Positions 7,924-18,565 are shown, counted from the first letter of the stretch. The stretch: DNA of 64,000 bases from CAWJMD01 sp963700925 (GCA_963700925.1 OY969553.1:1488001-1552000), one strand, 5' to 3'. Numbers and translations are program-made. Notes: generated from the letters alone by a model not told the origin.

Positions 7924-9869
7924 CCTGTCACTCTAGGGACAAAGCAGGGCAGCTCCACCGCCGCGCCGTCGCTGAGCGGCGCCTGCTGGAGCGGGTACCA
8001 GAGCGGGGCCCACTGCCACATCATCAGCAGCACGAGCAGCCCGCCGGCGATCGAGAGCAGGAGCGGCACCGCCACCGCCGCGCCGTTCGCGCCCGGCGAG
8101 ACCGCCCTCGTGACCGACCGAGAACCGCGTCGCAGGGACGAACCGCCCGGCCCCCACCACGCCGTCATCGCACCCGCGGCGGCACCCAGTGCCAGGGGCG
8201 TGGTCTGGCCGATCGCCGACCCGCTGATGTCGACCACCAGCCCTGCCAGGAAGACCGTGCTGACGCTGACCAACAGGGGAAGCACGAGCAGCGGGAACGA
8301 CCAGAGGATGGCCACGAACAGGTGCCACGGGGCCGCGACGACGGCCAGCGGCAGGTCACCCCGGCGGCTCCCCCGCTCGTACCTCCGGCGCAGCAGCATC
8401 CCGTGGCTCCGGTCGACCGCGCGGGCGACGACGCTGGCAGACGCAGCCACCAGCAGGGTGACGACGGGCAGCACGGTCGATCCGGCCATCAGCGCCACCA
8501 GACCCGCGGCCAGCGTGCCGCTGCGACCCGAGCGGTGGGGCGCCGCCAAGGGGACGTCACCGTGAAGTGGCTGCAGCTGCTGAGGTGCGGGACGGACGGC
8601 CTGCGCCGGCATCAGCGGCGACCGGTACGGGTTCGGAGCCGGCGCGTAGGGCCGGGGCGCCGGCTGCTGCTGCACGGGATAGGGCCGCACCTGCTGCGGT
8701 TGCGCGGCGTACGGCTGCACCTGTTGCGGCTGCGCGGCGTAGGGCTGCACGGGATACTGCTGCACGGTGTGTGGCGGCGGCCGGACGGGCAGCACGCGCG
8801 TCTCCGGGTTCACGCGGTGGACCGGCACCACCTCCGTCGGCGGCACCGGCGGCTTCGGCGGCACGACCACCTCGGTCGCCGGCGCCGGCGGCACGACCAC
8901 CTCGGTCGGCGGCGCGGGCTGCACGACCACCTCGGTCGGCAGCACCGGAGCAGGTGCAGGACGGACGACCTCCGTCGGCGCGTCCGAGCGCGCGCCCTCG
9001 GCGAGCGTGTCGTCGCGTAGCTGCTGCACCGCGCGACGCAAAGCCCCAGGCCGGGGCCGACTCGCCGGGTTCGCCGCAAGACCAGCAGTCAGCACGGGCA
9101 CGAGCGCCGCAGGGGCACCCTCGACATCGGCCGCTCCACGGCGCACGCGGTCGAGCACGACCTCGAGCGGCCCACGTCCGAACGGAGGGCGGCCGGTCGC
9201 GGCGAACGTCATGGTGGCCGCCCACCCCCACCAGTCCGTCGCATCGGCCACGGCCTCACCCTCGACGAGCTCCGGTGACAGGTACCCAGGGGTGCCCATC
9301 ACGAGGCCCGTACTGGTCAGGCGGATGTCGTCGGCTACGTGGGCGATGCCGAAGTCGATCACCACGGGGTCGCCGTCCAGCATCAGCACGTTGCCCGGCT
9401 TGAGGTCGCGATGCACCACGCCGGCGTCGTGGATCGCCGCCAGCGCCTCGCCGAGCCCCTGCCCGAGTCGGGCCAGGTCGAGGCCGGTGAGCGGGCCGTT
9501 CTCGCGGACCACGTCGTCCAGCGGGGAGGCGGGCACGTAACGGGTGACCAGATAGGGGGTGTCGCAGTCGACGTCGGCGTCGAGCACCTCGGCGACCCGT
9601 GGGTGACGGATGCGCCGCAGCGAGTCGACCTCGCGGGCGAGGCGCTCACGTGCCTGCGGGTCGCCGGCCACGTGGGGACGCAGCACCTTGACCGCGACCG
9701 CGTGGCCGTCGTCGGTGAGCGCGAGGTGGACGACGCCCATGCCGCCCTCGCCGATCTTCTGGGCGATCCGGTAGGGGCCCAGTCGGCGGCCGGACAGGCC
9801 GATGGAGCCCGGTGCCGTGACCGCGCCCGTGCCACCCCCCACAGGGCCGCCCCCGTCTACCGCAACCAT
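7914..9869 (-). CDS. Pkn-type Ser/Thr protein kinase with C-terminal membrane helices
   Basis: A protein kinase of about 651 residues. The kinase domain (about 25-285) shows the Gly-rich loop IGEGGMGVV, the invariant Lys in AVKVL, HRDLKPGNVL, DFG and SPE. Residues 300-365 contain repeated P-P-T-E-V-V units, and 365-430 a Gln/Pro/Tyr-rich repeat of QPYAAQPQQV type. Four to five membrane helices follow (about 470-640), so the kinase faces the cytoplasm and the end is membrane-embedded rather than PASTA-like. An ATG is chosen; a GTG 24 bases upstream is also open. It leads the CopC-MauE-DsbA-DDAH run. Confidence 0.9.
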   Translation of the reverse strand: MVAVDGGGPVGGGTGAVTAPGSIGLSGRRLGPYRIAQKIGEGGMGVVHLALTDDGHAVAVKVLRPHVAGDPQARERLAREVDSLRRIRHPRVAEVLDADVDCDTPYLVTRYVPASPLDDVVRENGPLTGLDLARLGQGLGEALAAIHDAGVVHRDLKPGNVLMLDGDPVVIDFGIAHVADDIRLTSTGLVMGTPGYLSPELVEGEAVADATDWWGWAATMTFAATGRPPFGRGPLEVVLDRVRRGAADVEGAPAALVPVLTAGLAANPASRPRPGALRRAVQQLRDDTLAEGARSDAPTEVVRPAPAPVLPTEVVVQPAPPTEVVVPPAPATEVVVPPKPPVPPTEVVPVHRVNPETRVLPVRPPPHTVQQYPVQPYAAQPQQVQPYAAQPQQVRPYPVQQQPAPRPYAPAPNPYRSPLMPAQAVRPAPQQLQPLHGDVPLAAPHRSGRSGTLAAGLVALMAGSTVLPVVTLLVAASASVVARAVDRSHGMLLRRRYERGSRRGDLPLAVVAAPWHLFVAILWSFPLLVLPLLVSVSTVFLAGLVVDISGSAIGQTTPLALGAAAGAMTAWWGPGGSSLRRGSRSVTRAVSPGANGAAVAVPLLLSIAGGLLVLLMMWQWAPLWYPLQQAPLSDGAAVELPCFVPRVTGCS

Positions 9870-9927
9870 GCATGCCACGGTACGACACCGCACCTGGACG
9901 AACGGTGGAGAACGCGTGGGGGGCGGG

Positions 9928-10356
9928 TCAGCTCTGGATGTACGCCGAGAGCTGGTCGCGCTCGCTGGTCAGCTCGTCGATGCGGAACTTGACCACGTCG
10001 CCGATGCTGACGATGCCGCGCAGTTCTCCGTCCACCACGACCGGGATGTGCCGGACGCGTTCGTCGGTCATCGTGCGCATCAGGTCGTCGATCGGCACCT
10101 GCGGCCCGCAGGTGTGCACGTCCACGGTCATGATGTCGCTGACCTTGCGCTCGAGAAGCGCTGGGCCCTCGGTGTGCAGGGCGCGCACCACGTCGCGCTC
10201 GCTGACGATCCCCGCGAGGGTGCGGCCGTCGGTGGAGACCACCATGGCGCCGATTCTGTGTTCGGCGAGCAGAGCGAGAAGTCCCTTGATCGTCTCGTCG
10301 GGCTGGACCGTGACGACGGTGGCTCCCTTGCTGCGCAGCACGTTCGAGATCCGCAC
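9928..10356 (-). CDS. CBS-domain pair protein
   Basis: A 142-residue protein made of two CBS domains (about 8-62 and 78-132), with the usual GIVSERDVVRAL and RHIPVVVDGELRGIVSIGDVV endings. CBS pairs bind adenine nucleotides and act as energy or ligand sensors. No catalytic domain is attached. The GTG start is chosen because GGAGG sits nine bases upstream and it gives the standard N-terminus MRISNVLRSKG; the open frame continues upstream without a better start. It is divergent from otsA and lies just behind the kinase gene, with a 58-base gap. Confidence 0.88.
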   Translation of the reverse strand: MRISNVLRSKGATVVTVQPDETIKGLLALLAEHRIGAMVVSTDGRTLAGIVSERDVVRALHTEGPALLERKVSDIMTVDVHTCGPQVPIDDLMRTMTDERVRHIPVVVDGELRGIVSIGDVVKFRIDELTSERDQLSAYIQS

Positions 10357-10545
10357 CTTGATGCACCTCCACCTGCTCCGGTCCGGGGCGTCCGAATCCG
10401 CGCCCGGCAGCTCGCCGTGCCCGACGGTATCTCGCGCGACCCCTGCTCCGACACCCCTCGATCTTCGGCTTGCCTCGTCCGGGGCGCAGGTCCGCTCCGC
10501 CCTCGCTAGGGTCACACGTACCGACACGCAAGGAGCTGAGCACAA
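10357..10545. other. divergent promoter region, CBS gene and otsA
   Basis: These 189 bases separate two divergent genes. Near the right side, TAGGGT at 10507-10512 is a plausible -10 box for otsA, but no -35 box lies at the right distance. AAGGAG at about 10529 is the otsA ribosome-binding site. No other structure was recognised. Confidence 0.4.
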
Positions 10546-12012
10546 GTGCCGAGCCGGACCGCGCGCGGCCCCCAAGGCCGCCACGAGTTCGTGGTCGTAG
10601 CGAACCGCCTGCCCGTCGACCACGTCACGGACTCCGACGGCTCCACGCGGTGGGCCCGCTCGCCCGGTGGTCTCGTCACCGCCCTCGAGCCGGTGATGAA
10701 GCGCACGTCCGGCGCGTGGGTCGGCTGGTCGGGCACGGCAGCCGATGCCCCGGCCGACGAGCACGAGGACGAACCCGGTCCCGGAACCGAGCCCTTCGAC
10801 GCCGACGGCATGACCCTCGTGCCGGTCACCCTGTCGGCCGAGGAGGTGTCCCGCTACTACGAGGGATTCAGCAACGGGACGCTGTGGCCGCTCTACCACG
10901 ACGTGATCGCCGCGCCCGCGTACCACCGCGAGTGGTGGGACGCGTACGTCGAGGTGAACGACCGGTTCGCCGAGGCCGCCGCCGAGCAGGCGGCTCCCAA
11001 CGCCCGCGTCTGGGTGCACGACTACCAGCTCCAGCTGGCGCCCGCGATGCTGCGCGAGCGGCGCCCCGACCTGCGGATCGGCTTCTTCAACCACATCCCG
11101 TTCCCGCCCTACGAGATCTTCGCCCAGCTGCCGTGGCGGAGGCAGGTGCTGGACGGGCTGCTCGGAGCCGACGTCCTGGGCTTCCAGCGCGACCAGGACG
11201 CGAACAACTTCCTGCGCGCGGTGCGCCGGGCGGTCGGCCTGCCGTCACGCGCGCAGACCCTCAGGGTGCCGACGCCGGACGGGGAGCGAGTCGTCCACGC
11301 CCGGTCGTACCCCATCTCGATCGACTCGTCCGGCCTCGAAACCCTGGCACGCACCCCGAAGGTGCAGGAACGGGTCCGCGAGATCCGCGAGGAGCTCGGC
11401 TCGCCCCGCCACGTCGTGCTCGGCGTCGATCGGCTCGACTACACGAAGGGCATCGGCCACCGGCTGAAGGCGTTCGGCGAGCTGCTCGACGACGGCAAGG
11501 TCGACCCCGCCGACACCGTGCTGGTGCAGGTGGCGACGCCGAGCCGCGAGCGCGTCGACCAGTACAAGGTGCTGCGCGACGAGATCGAGCTGGCCGTCGG
11601 GCGCATCAACGGCGCGCACGGCACTCTCGGACGCGCGGCCGTCCTGTACCTGCACCACTCCTACCCGCGGTCCGAGATGGCAGCGCTCTACCAGGTAGCC
11701 GACGTGATGGTGGTGACCTCGCTGCGCGACGGCATGAACCTGGTCGCCAAGGAGTACATCGCCTGCCGCACCGAGGGCACCGGCGTCCTGGTGCTGAGCG
11801 AGTTCACGGGCGCCGCCGTGGAGCTCGGGCAGGCGATCCTCGTCAACCCGCACGACATCGAGGGCCTGAAGAGCGCCATGCTCACGGCACTGTCACTGGA
11901 CCCCTCCGAGCAGGCCCGGAGGATGCGGTTCCTCCGCCGACGGGTGCGCGAATACGACGTGAACCGTTGGGCCGACGGCTTTCTCGACGCGCTGGAGAAC
12001 GTGCGTCGGTGA
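10546..12012 (+). CDS. otsA: trehalose-6-phosphate synthase (GT20)
   Basis: A 488-residue alpha,alpha-trehalose-phosphate synthase. It transfers glucose from a nucleotide sugar to glucose-6-phosphate in the cytoplasm. Diagnostic segments are VANRLPVDH at the N-terminus, WVHDYQLQLAP, IGFFNHIPFPPYEIF, the donor-binding GVDRLDYTKGI and SLRDGMNLVAKEYIA. The length fits OtsA. The GTG start follows an AAGGAG site. otsB overlaps by GTGA, so the synthase and the phosphatase are made together to give trehalose, a compatible solute. Confidence 0.96.
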   Translation: MPSRTARGPQGRHEFVVVANRLPVDHVTDSDGSTRWARSPGGLVTALEPVMKRTSGAWVGWSGTAADAPADEHEDEPGPGTEPFDADGMTLVPVTLSAEEVSRYYEGFSNGTLWPLYHDVIAAPAYHREWWDAYVEVNDRFAEAAAEQAAPNARVWVHDYQLQLAPAMLRERRPDLRIGFFNHIPFPPYEIFAQLPWRRQVLDGLLGADVLGFQRDQDANNFLRAVRRAVGLPSRAQTLRVPTPDGERVVHARSYPISIDSSGLETLARTPKVQERVREIREELGSPRHVVLGVDRLDYTKGIGHRLKAFGELLDDGKVDPADTVLVQVATPSRERVDQYKVLRDEIELAVGRINGAHGTLGRAAVLYLHHSYPRSEMAALYQVADVMVVTSLRDGMNLVAKEYIACRTEGTGVLVLSEFTGAAVELGQAILVNPHDIEGLKSAMLTALSLDPSEQARRMRFLRRRVREYDVNRWADGFLDALENVRR

Positions 12013-12779
12013 GCGCGGCGAGGCTCGATCCCACCCTGCGCGCAGCGCTCGCGTCGTTCGTGGCCCGTCGCCCGGTACTCGTGGCACTGGACTTCGACGG
12101 GGTGCTCGCACCGCTCGTCGACGATCCCGACAGCTCGCGGCCCCTCGAGGCGTCGAGCGCCGCGCTGAGGCGTCTCGCCGGTGCGCCAGGAGTGCACCTC
12201 GCTCTGGTCAGCGGCCGTGTGATGGACGACCTCCGCCGGCTGTCGGGGGCGCCGGCGGGGACGGTGCTGGTCGCCAGCCACGGCGCCGAGCTCGAAGGGG
12301 TCCCCACCGAGCTCGACGAGCCGACCGCCGAGCTGCTGGCCCGCGTGAGCGACGAGCTGCACCGCCTCAGCGACGAGCACCCCGGCACGCACGTCGAGTC
12401 GAAGCCGGCAGGCGCCGTGCTGCACACCCGTCGCGCGGCGCCCGACGTCGCGCGCCGGGCCACCGCCAAGGCGCTGTCGGGTCCTGCGCGCCGCCCCGGC
12501 GTGCGCCTGATGCGCGGAAAGGACGTCGTGGAGCTGTCGGTCGTCGACTCCGACAAGGGCCGCGCCCTCAGCGACCTGCGACAGCGCCTGGGCGTCGCCG
12601 CCGTGCTCTACGCGGGTGACGACGTGACCGATGAGCACGCCCTGGCCACCTTGATGCCCCATGCCGGTGACGTCGGGGTCAAGGTCGGGCCGGGGGACAC
12701 GGTCGCCGCGCACCGCGTCGCGTCACCCGACGACGTCGCCGCGCTGCTGGCCGTCCTCGCCGACCTTCTGGCCCCCTGA
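12009..12779 (+). CDS. otsB: trehalose-6-phosphate phosphatase
   Basis: A 256-residue HAD-superfamily phosphatase that removes phosphate from trehalose-6-phosphate. The nucleophile motif is ALDFDGVLAPLVDDP (residues about 25-39), the second motif is VSGRVMDDL, and the metal-binding motif is YAGDDVTDEHAL. The start is the GTG that overlaps the otsA stop; the reading frame remains open far upstream only as a shadow of otsA. It is followed by a region of inverted repeats that probably ends transcription. Confidence 0.95.
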   Translation: MSAARLDPTLRAALASFVARRPVLVALDFDGVLAPLVDDPDSSRPLEASSAALRRLAGAPGVHLALVSGRVMDDLRRLSGAPAGTVLVASHGAELEGVPTELDEPTAELLARVSDELHRLSDEHPGTHVESKPAGAVLHTRRAAPDVARRATAKALSGPARRPGVRLMRGKDVVELSVVDSDKGRALSDLRQRLGVAAVLYAGDDVTDEHALATLMPHAGDVGVKVGPGDTVAAHRVASPDDVAALLAVLADLLAP

Positions 12780-12828
12780 GCCGCCGAGGCGCCTCACCAC
12801 GGAGCCCGGCCACCCGCTTCGTTGGCCA

Positions 12829-12903
12829 CGTTAAGTGGGCGTTCCCATCGTTAACGAGGCGCGCGAGCCTCGTGAAGTAGCACGGAGCCTCGTTAACGAG
12901 GCT
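12829..12903. repeat. inverted-repeat cluster with an 18-bp perfect palindrome
   Basis: Between the convergent otsB and LacI-family genes lie several related inverted repeats. AGCCTCGTTAACGAGGCT at 12886-12903 is a perfect 18-bp palindrome. A second set, CGTTAACGAGGC followed by GCGAGCCTCGTGA, is at about 12849-12875. A diverged ACGTTAAGTGGGC is at about 12829-12841. The arms can form hairpins in both directions, so a bidirectional terminator is the simplest role. The perfect symmetry would also suit a protein-binding site. Confidence 0.6.
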
Positions 12904-12914
12904 GGCGCAGCCCC

Positions 12915-13928
12915 CTACGGGATCGGGGCGGCGCCGGTCGAGGCGCGCACCACCAGCTCGGGGCGGAAGACGTACTCCGCGCGCGGAGCCGGCGTGCCGT
13001 GGATCTCGTCCAGGAGTGCCCTGACAGCGGCCGACCCCATCGCCGATACGGCTTGCCGGACCGTGGTCAGCGGCGGGTCCGTGAAGGCGATCAGCATCGA
13101 GTCGTCGTAGCCGACCACCGACACGTCGGCCGGCACCTTCAGGCCGCGCTCGCGCACCGCGCGGATGGCCCCGAGTGCCATCAGGTCGGACCCGCAGATG
13201 ATGGCGGTGCAATCCCGGTCGATCAGCCGCAGGGCTGCCGCCGCGCCACCCTCGACCGAGAAGAGCGAGTACTCGATCCTGTCCTCCACCTCGTCGGTGC
13301 TCAGTCGGCTTCGGACGGCGGCCGCGAACCCCGTCACCTTGCGGACGACGGGCACGAAGCGCGCCGGCCCGAGAGCCAGGCCGATCTTCGTGTGGCCCAG
13401 CGAGACCAGGTGTGCCACAGCGAGATCCATCGATGCGACGTCGTCGTTCGAGATGAAGGGGGCGTCGATCCCCTCGGCGTAGCCGTTCACCAGAACGATG
13501 GGCAGGCCGCGCTCCCGCAGCGAGGTGTAGCGCTCGGTCGACGCCGTGGTGTCCGCGTGCAGACCGGAGACGAAGACGATGCCCGAGACACCCCGCTCGA
13601 GAAGCATCGTCGTGTAGTCGTCCTCGTGGACGCCACCAGGGGTCTGCGTGCAGAGCACCGGCGTGTAGGAGTGCTGGGCCAGCGCCGTCTCGATCACCTG
13701 CGCGAAGGCCGGGAAGATCGGGTTCTCCAGCTCGGGCACGATCAGCCCGACAAGCCCTGCCGACTTCTTGCGCAAGCGCGACGGGCGCTCGTACCCGAGC
13801 ACGTCGAGGGCGGTCAGCACGGACTGTCTCGTGGAGTCGGCCACGCCGGGCTTGGCGTTGAGCACGCGGCTCACCGTGGCCTCACTCACGCCGGCATGGG
13901 TGGCGATGTCGGCAAGTCGGGCGCGCAT
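12915..13928 (-). CDS. LacI-family transcriptional regulator, probably of maltose or alpha-glucoside genes
   Basis: A 337-residue regulator. The N-terminal helix-turn-helix is LADIATHAGVSEATVSRVLN with the hinge helix after it (about 45-55), and the rest is a periplasmic-binding-protein-like sugar domain (GLIVPELENPIFPAF, FISNDDVASMDLAV, VVGYDDSMLIAFTDPPLTTVRQ). Its divergent neighbour is a broken alpha-glucosidase gene, then an MsmK-type ATPase, so a maltose/alpha-glucoside regulator such as MalR or AglR is likely. A possible operator lies just upstream of its start. Confidence 0.9.
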   Translation of the reverse strand: MRARLADIATHAGVSEATVSRVLNAKPGVADSTRQSVLTALDVLGYERPSRLRKKSAGLVGLIVPELENPIFPAFAQVIETALAQHSYTPVLCTQTPGGVHEDDYTTMLLERGVSGIVFVSGLHADTTASTERYTSLRERGLPIVLVNGYAEGIDAPFISNDDVASMDLAVAHLVSLGHTKIGLALGPARFVPVVRKVTGFAAAVRSRLSTDEVEDRIEYSLFSVEGGAAAALRLIDRDCTAIICGSDLMALGAIRAVRERGLKVPADVSVVGYDDSMLIAFTDPPLTTVRQAVSAMGSAAVRALLDEIHGTPAPRAEYVFRPELVVRASTGAAPIP

Positions 13929-13959
13929 GGCTGCACGCTATCGCAATCATGCCGCGGGT

Positions 13960-13969
13960 TTGCTGCAAG
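13960..13969. promoter_or_regulatory. possible MalR-type operator
   Basis: TTGCTGCAA at 13960-13968 is a perfect odd palindrome (half-site TTGC) 32 bases upstream of the LacI-family start. On the minus strand it includes CTTGCAG, which I recall as the heptamer bound by Streptomyces MalR. A one-mismatch copy, CTTGCTG, lies about 22 bases further on. Autoregulation is the inferred role. Confidence 0.4.
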
Positions 13970-14044
13970 AACCTCTACGGTTTCAGAATCTTGCTGCCGT
14001 CCTCCGCAACACGGAATCGCGCAGCATCACCCGTGTCATGGCGC

Positions 14045-14999
14045 CGCGGCAGCAACTCGGTGGTGGGGCGGTGGCTGCACGACCCCGTCGGCCTCGACGG
14101 CTGGCGAATCGACGTGGCCAACATGACGGCCGGTACGCCGACGCCGACGACGCGCACCAGGTGGCCCGGGACCTGAGAGCCACGATGGCCGAAGCCGACG
14201 CCACGACCGGCCGGTCGACGTGGTTGCTGGCCGAGCACGGCAACGACGCCAGTGACGACCTCTCCGGCGACGGGTGGCACGGCACGATGAACTACACGGG
14301 CTTCACCGTCCGGTGTGGACGTGGCTGCGCCCCGACGGTCCCCGTCAGTCAGCCGCCGAGCACGCCATCACCTGTCTCGGCCTGCCGATCGAGGTCCCCC
14401 ACCTGCCGGGCCGGGCCTGTGCCGACACCATCGACGACTTCGGCGCCGCGATGCCGTGGCGTGCCCGCATGGCGTCGACGACCCAGCTCGGCACGCACGA
14501 CACGGCCCGCTTCCGCACCGTGGTCGGGTCGCGCGACCTGCACCTCGTCGGCCTGGCACTGCTGGCGACCATGCCCGGCGTGCCCACGGTGATCGCCAGG
14601 GACGAGATCGGCCTGACCGGGGTCAACGGCGAGCACGCGCGCACCCCCTTCCCCTGGGACCACGGTGACGAGTGGGACACCATGACCCTCGAGGCCTACC
14701 GGCGCTGGTTCTCCCTGCGGAGCGGGCACGTCGCCCTGCGACGGGGCGGTCTGCGCTGGGCCAACGTCCAGGACGACTCGCTGACCTTCGTGCGGGAGCA
14801 CCCCGCGGGAAACGTGCTCGTCCACGTCGCCCGCGAGGCCAACCCGACCGTCCATCTGCCGCTCGCGGCGCTGGGCGTAGAACACCTCTCCGACGTCCGG
14901 ACCCTTTACGGGAGCGACGCCGTCATTCATGATGAGGCCACGTTGTCGCTGCCGGACCACGGCCCGGACGCGCATGCGTACCTGCTCGGCGTCACCTGA
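14045..14999 (+). pseudogene. decayed GH13 alpha-glucosidase, truncated and frameshifted
   Basis: The C-terminal half of a GH13 enzyme can be followed through three reading frames. Frame 2 gives GRWLHDPVGLDGWRIDVANM, with the catalytic Asp, to about 14125. Frame 1 continues with ARDLRATM, WLLAEHGND (acid/base Glu) and GWHGTMNYTGFT to about 14310. Frame 3 continues from RPVWTWLRPDG through LGTHDTARF and the C-terminal beta domain to the TGA at 14999. The N-terminal 300 or more residues are absent, since the LacI gene starts directly upstream. Two frameshifts plus truncation make an active enzyme very unlikely. Confidence 0.85.
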
Positions 15000-15062
15000 C
15001 GCCGGGTCCGCCTTCACTACGGATCGTCCGGCACGTACCTGCCGGTGAAGGGATGTTTCATC

Positions 15063-16274
<1,212 letters not shown>

Positions 16275-16290
16275 CAGTCCGCTACGACGT

Positions 16291-16327
16291 CAGCGGCAGG
16301 GCGGGACTAGATCTCGCCCTGCCGCTG
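16291..16327. terminator. bidirectional hairpin terminator
   Basis: A 13-bp perfect inverted repeat, CAGCGGCAGGGCG and its complement, is separated by 11 bases. It lies between the convergent MsmK-type and GGDEF-EAL genes and includes the last codons of the latter. There is no U-tract, as is common in high-GC actinobacteria. Confidence 0.75.
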
Positions 16328-18565
16328 TCGTGGTGGCCATGACCGGGCCAGGGCGGCGTCCGGCGCAGGCGCACTGAGCGCTGTGATGGTGACCGGGAGA
16401 TCCGCGATCGGGCCGGGCCGGGCGAGCAGGTAGCCCTGGCCGAAACCGCAGCCCGTCGAGAGCAGGTCGTGCAGCTGACGCTCGGTCTCGATGCCCTCGC
16501 AGATCGTGGCCAGGCGAAGTGTCTGGGCGAGCCCGACGATGGCCTGCAGGAACGCGCGGTCCTCAGAGTCTCCGGTGTCGCTGGCGTCCCTGGCGTCCCC
16601 GGTGTCACTGTGCAGGAAGGTCTGGTCGATCTTGACCATGTCGACCGGCAGGTGACGCAGGTAGGCCAGCGAGGAGTACCCGGTGCCGAAGTCGTCGATG
16701 GCGACCCTGATGCCGTGGGTGCGCAACTCGCGCAGCGACTCTCGGCTGCGTTCGGCCACGAGCAGCCCCTCGGTCACCTCCAGCACGAGCGACGAGGGCG
16801 AGAGGCTGTGCTTCCGCAGGATCTGCAGCACGGAGGAGGGAAACCGGCGGTCGTCGAGCTGCAGCGGCGAGACGTTGACGGTCACGTAGGCGTCGCGGCC
16901 GGTTCGAGCTCGCCACCGGACGATGTCTGAGCAGGCCTGTTCCAGCAGCTGCCGGCCGAGCTCGTGGATCAGACCCGTCTGCTCGGCCACCGCGATGAAC
17001 TCCGACGGCGGCACGCTCCCCAGCTCCGGGTCCGACCAGCGGGCCAGGGCCTCCGCACCGACCACCGCACCGGTGCCCAGACTGGCGATGGGCTGGTAGA
17101 CGAGCGTGATCGCGCCCGCGGCCACGGCGGTCTGCAGGGCCTCCTCGAGGCGGAACCGGCTGGCGACGGCGAGGTGCATGCCGGGCTCGTAGAGTGCGTG
17201 GCGACCGCGTCCGTGCACCTTGGCCTGGTACATGGCCAGGTCGGCGTTGCGCAGCAACGTCTCTGTGGTCTCCCCCGGTCCGGCCAGGGCGATGCCGATG
17301 CTGGCTCCGATGGTCACGTTGTGTCCGGCGCAGTCCAGCGGGCGGCCGTTCAGCGCGGCCAGGACCCGCTCGGCCAGCTCCGTCACCTGCGGCGCCGTGA
17401 CGCCGTCCAGGAGGATCGCGAACTCGTCGCCGCCCAGCCGGGCGGTCATCTCCCCGAACGGCATGCAGGCCCGCAGCCGGTGCGCCGCCGCGACGATCAC
17501 CTCGTCGCCCCGCGCGTGCCCGAAGGTGTCGTTGACCGTCTTGAAGTTGTCGAGGTCGATGAACAGCACGGCAACCTGCTCGGGACGGGACGGGGCCCGC
17601 TCGAGGGCCTGGCCCACCCGCTCGTGGAACAGCTGCCGGTTCGGCAGGCCGGTGAGGGGGTCGTGGAAGGCCTGGTGCTCGAGCCGCTCCTCCAGGCGCT
17701 TCTGGTCGGTGACATCGACCAGCACGCCGTGGAAGGTCGCCTCGCCCTCCCCGTCGTAGAGCAGGATCGCGTCGTCGCGGACCCAGACCGTCGACCCGTC
17801 GCGGTGGCGCAGCCGGTAGACGTCCGACGACGTCTCGCGGTCGCGAGCCATCAGGGACCGCTCCTCCTCCGCCAGAGCACCCTCGAGGTCGTCGGGGTGC
17901 ATCTGCCGCAACCAGATCCCGGGGTCGGCCAGCCACTCGTCCACCGTGAAGCCGAGCATCTCCTCGATCTGCGGGCTCACGTAGAGCCATGCGCCTGCCA
18001 CTCCTGGTTCGGCCACATACACGACGGCCGGCGTCCGCTCGACCAGCAGCCGGTAGAGCTGCTCGGCGGCGCGCAGGTCGTCCTTGAGCCGCCGGCTCTC
18101 GGTGACATCCCGAGACGTTCCGATCACGTAGGCGACCTCGCCCGCGGCGTCCGTGACCGCTGAGACGGTCACCTCGGCCAGCATCGGGCGGCCGTCGCTG
18201 CGCATCAACCGCTTGATCGCGAAGTGGTTGATCTCGCCCGCAGCGAGCTGGGCGAAGAGGTCGAGGTTCCTGTCGGCGTCCTCCGGGTGGCTCAGCGCCA
18301 CGAAGGGCATCGCCGCGAAGTCCTCGCTGGAGAAGCCGAGCGAGCGCCGCAGGACCTCGTTGGTCATCTGCATCCGACCGTCGCTGCGGACGATCCCGAT
18401 GCCCGCCGAGGCCAGCTCGAAGATGCTCTCCAGCCGCTCCACCCGGGCAGCCTCGTCCTGGGCGTGCTGGGGGGGTGAGGCCGGTCCTGGCTCCCGCGGA
18501 TGGGAGGCGGCGCCGGGCACAGCAAGGCGGTCACGCCTGCCGAGCTCTCTGCCGTCCACGACCAT
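16307..18565 (-). CDS. PAS-PAS-GGDEF-EAL cyclic-di-GMP protein
   Basis: A 752-residue soluble signalling protein. Two PAS domains (about 45-165 and 175-295) precede a diguanylate cyclase domain with an intact GGDEF motif (about 376) and a phosphodiesterase domain with AEALARW (about 503-509), NVSPLQL, DDFGTGYSSL and KIDQTFL, so both catalytic sites look complete. The residues before GGDEF (MPFGEMTARL) do not contain the RxxD inhibitory site. A short Asp/Ser/Gly insertion near 670 interrupts the EAL domain in a loop. PAS ligands are unknown. It is probably monocistronic. Confidence 0.93.
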   Translation of the reverse strand: MVVDGRELGRRDRLAVPGAASHPREPGPASPPQHAQDEAARVERLESIFELASAGIGIVRSDGRMQMTNEVLRRSLGFSSEDFAAMPFVALSHPEDADRNLDLFAQLAAGEINHFAIKRLMRSDGRPMLAEVTVSAVTDAAGEVAYVIGTSRDVTESRRLKDDLRAAEQLYRLLVERTPAVVYVAEPGVAGAWLYVSPQIEEMLGFTVDEWLADPGIWLRQMHPDDLEGALAEEERSLMARDRETSSDVYRLRHRDGSTVWVRDDAILLYDGEGEATFHGVLVDVTDQKRLEERLEHQAFHDPLTGLPNRQLFHERVGQALERAPSRPEQVAVLFIDLDNFKTVNDTFGHARGDEVIVAAAHRLRACMPFGEMTARLGGDEFAILLDGVTAPQVTELAERVLAALNGRPLDCAGHNVTIGASIGIALAGPGETTETLLRNADLAMYQAKVHGRGRHALYEPGMHLAVASRFRLEEALQTAVAAGAITLVYQPIASLGTGAVVGAEALARWSDPELGSVPPSEFIAVAEQTGLIHELGRQLLEQACSDIVRWRARTGRDAYVTVNVSPLQLDDRRFPSSVLQILRKHSLSPSSLVLEVTEGLLVAERSRESLRELRTHGIRVAIDDFGTGYSSLAYLRHLPVDMVKIDQTFLHSDTGDARDASDTGDSEDRAFLQAIVGLAQTLRLATICEGIETERQLHDLLSTGCGFGQGYLLARPGPIADLPVTITALSAPAPDAALARSWPPRQRQGEI

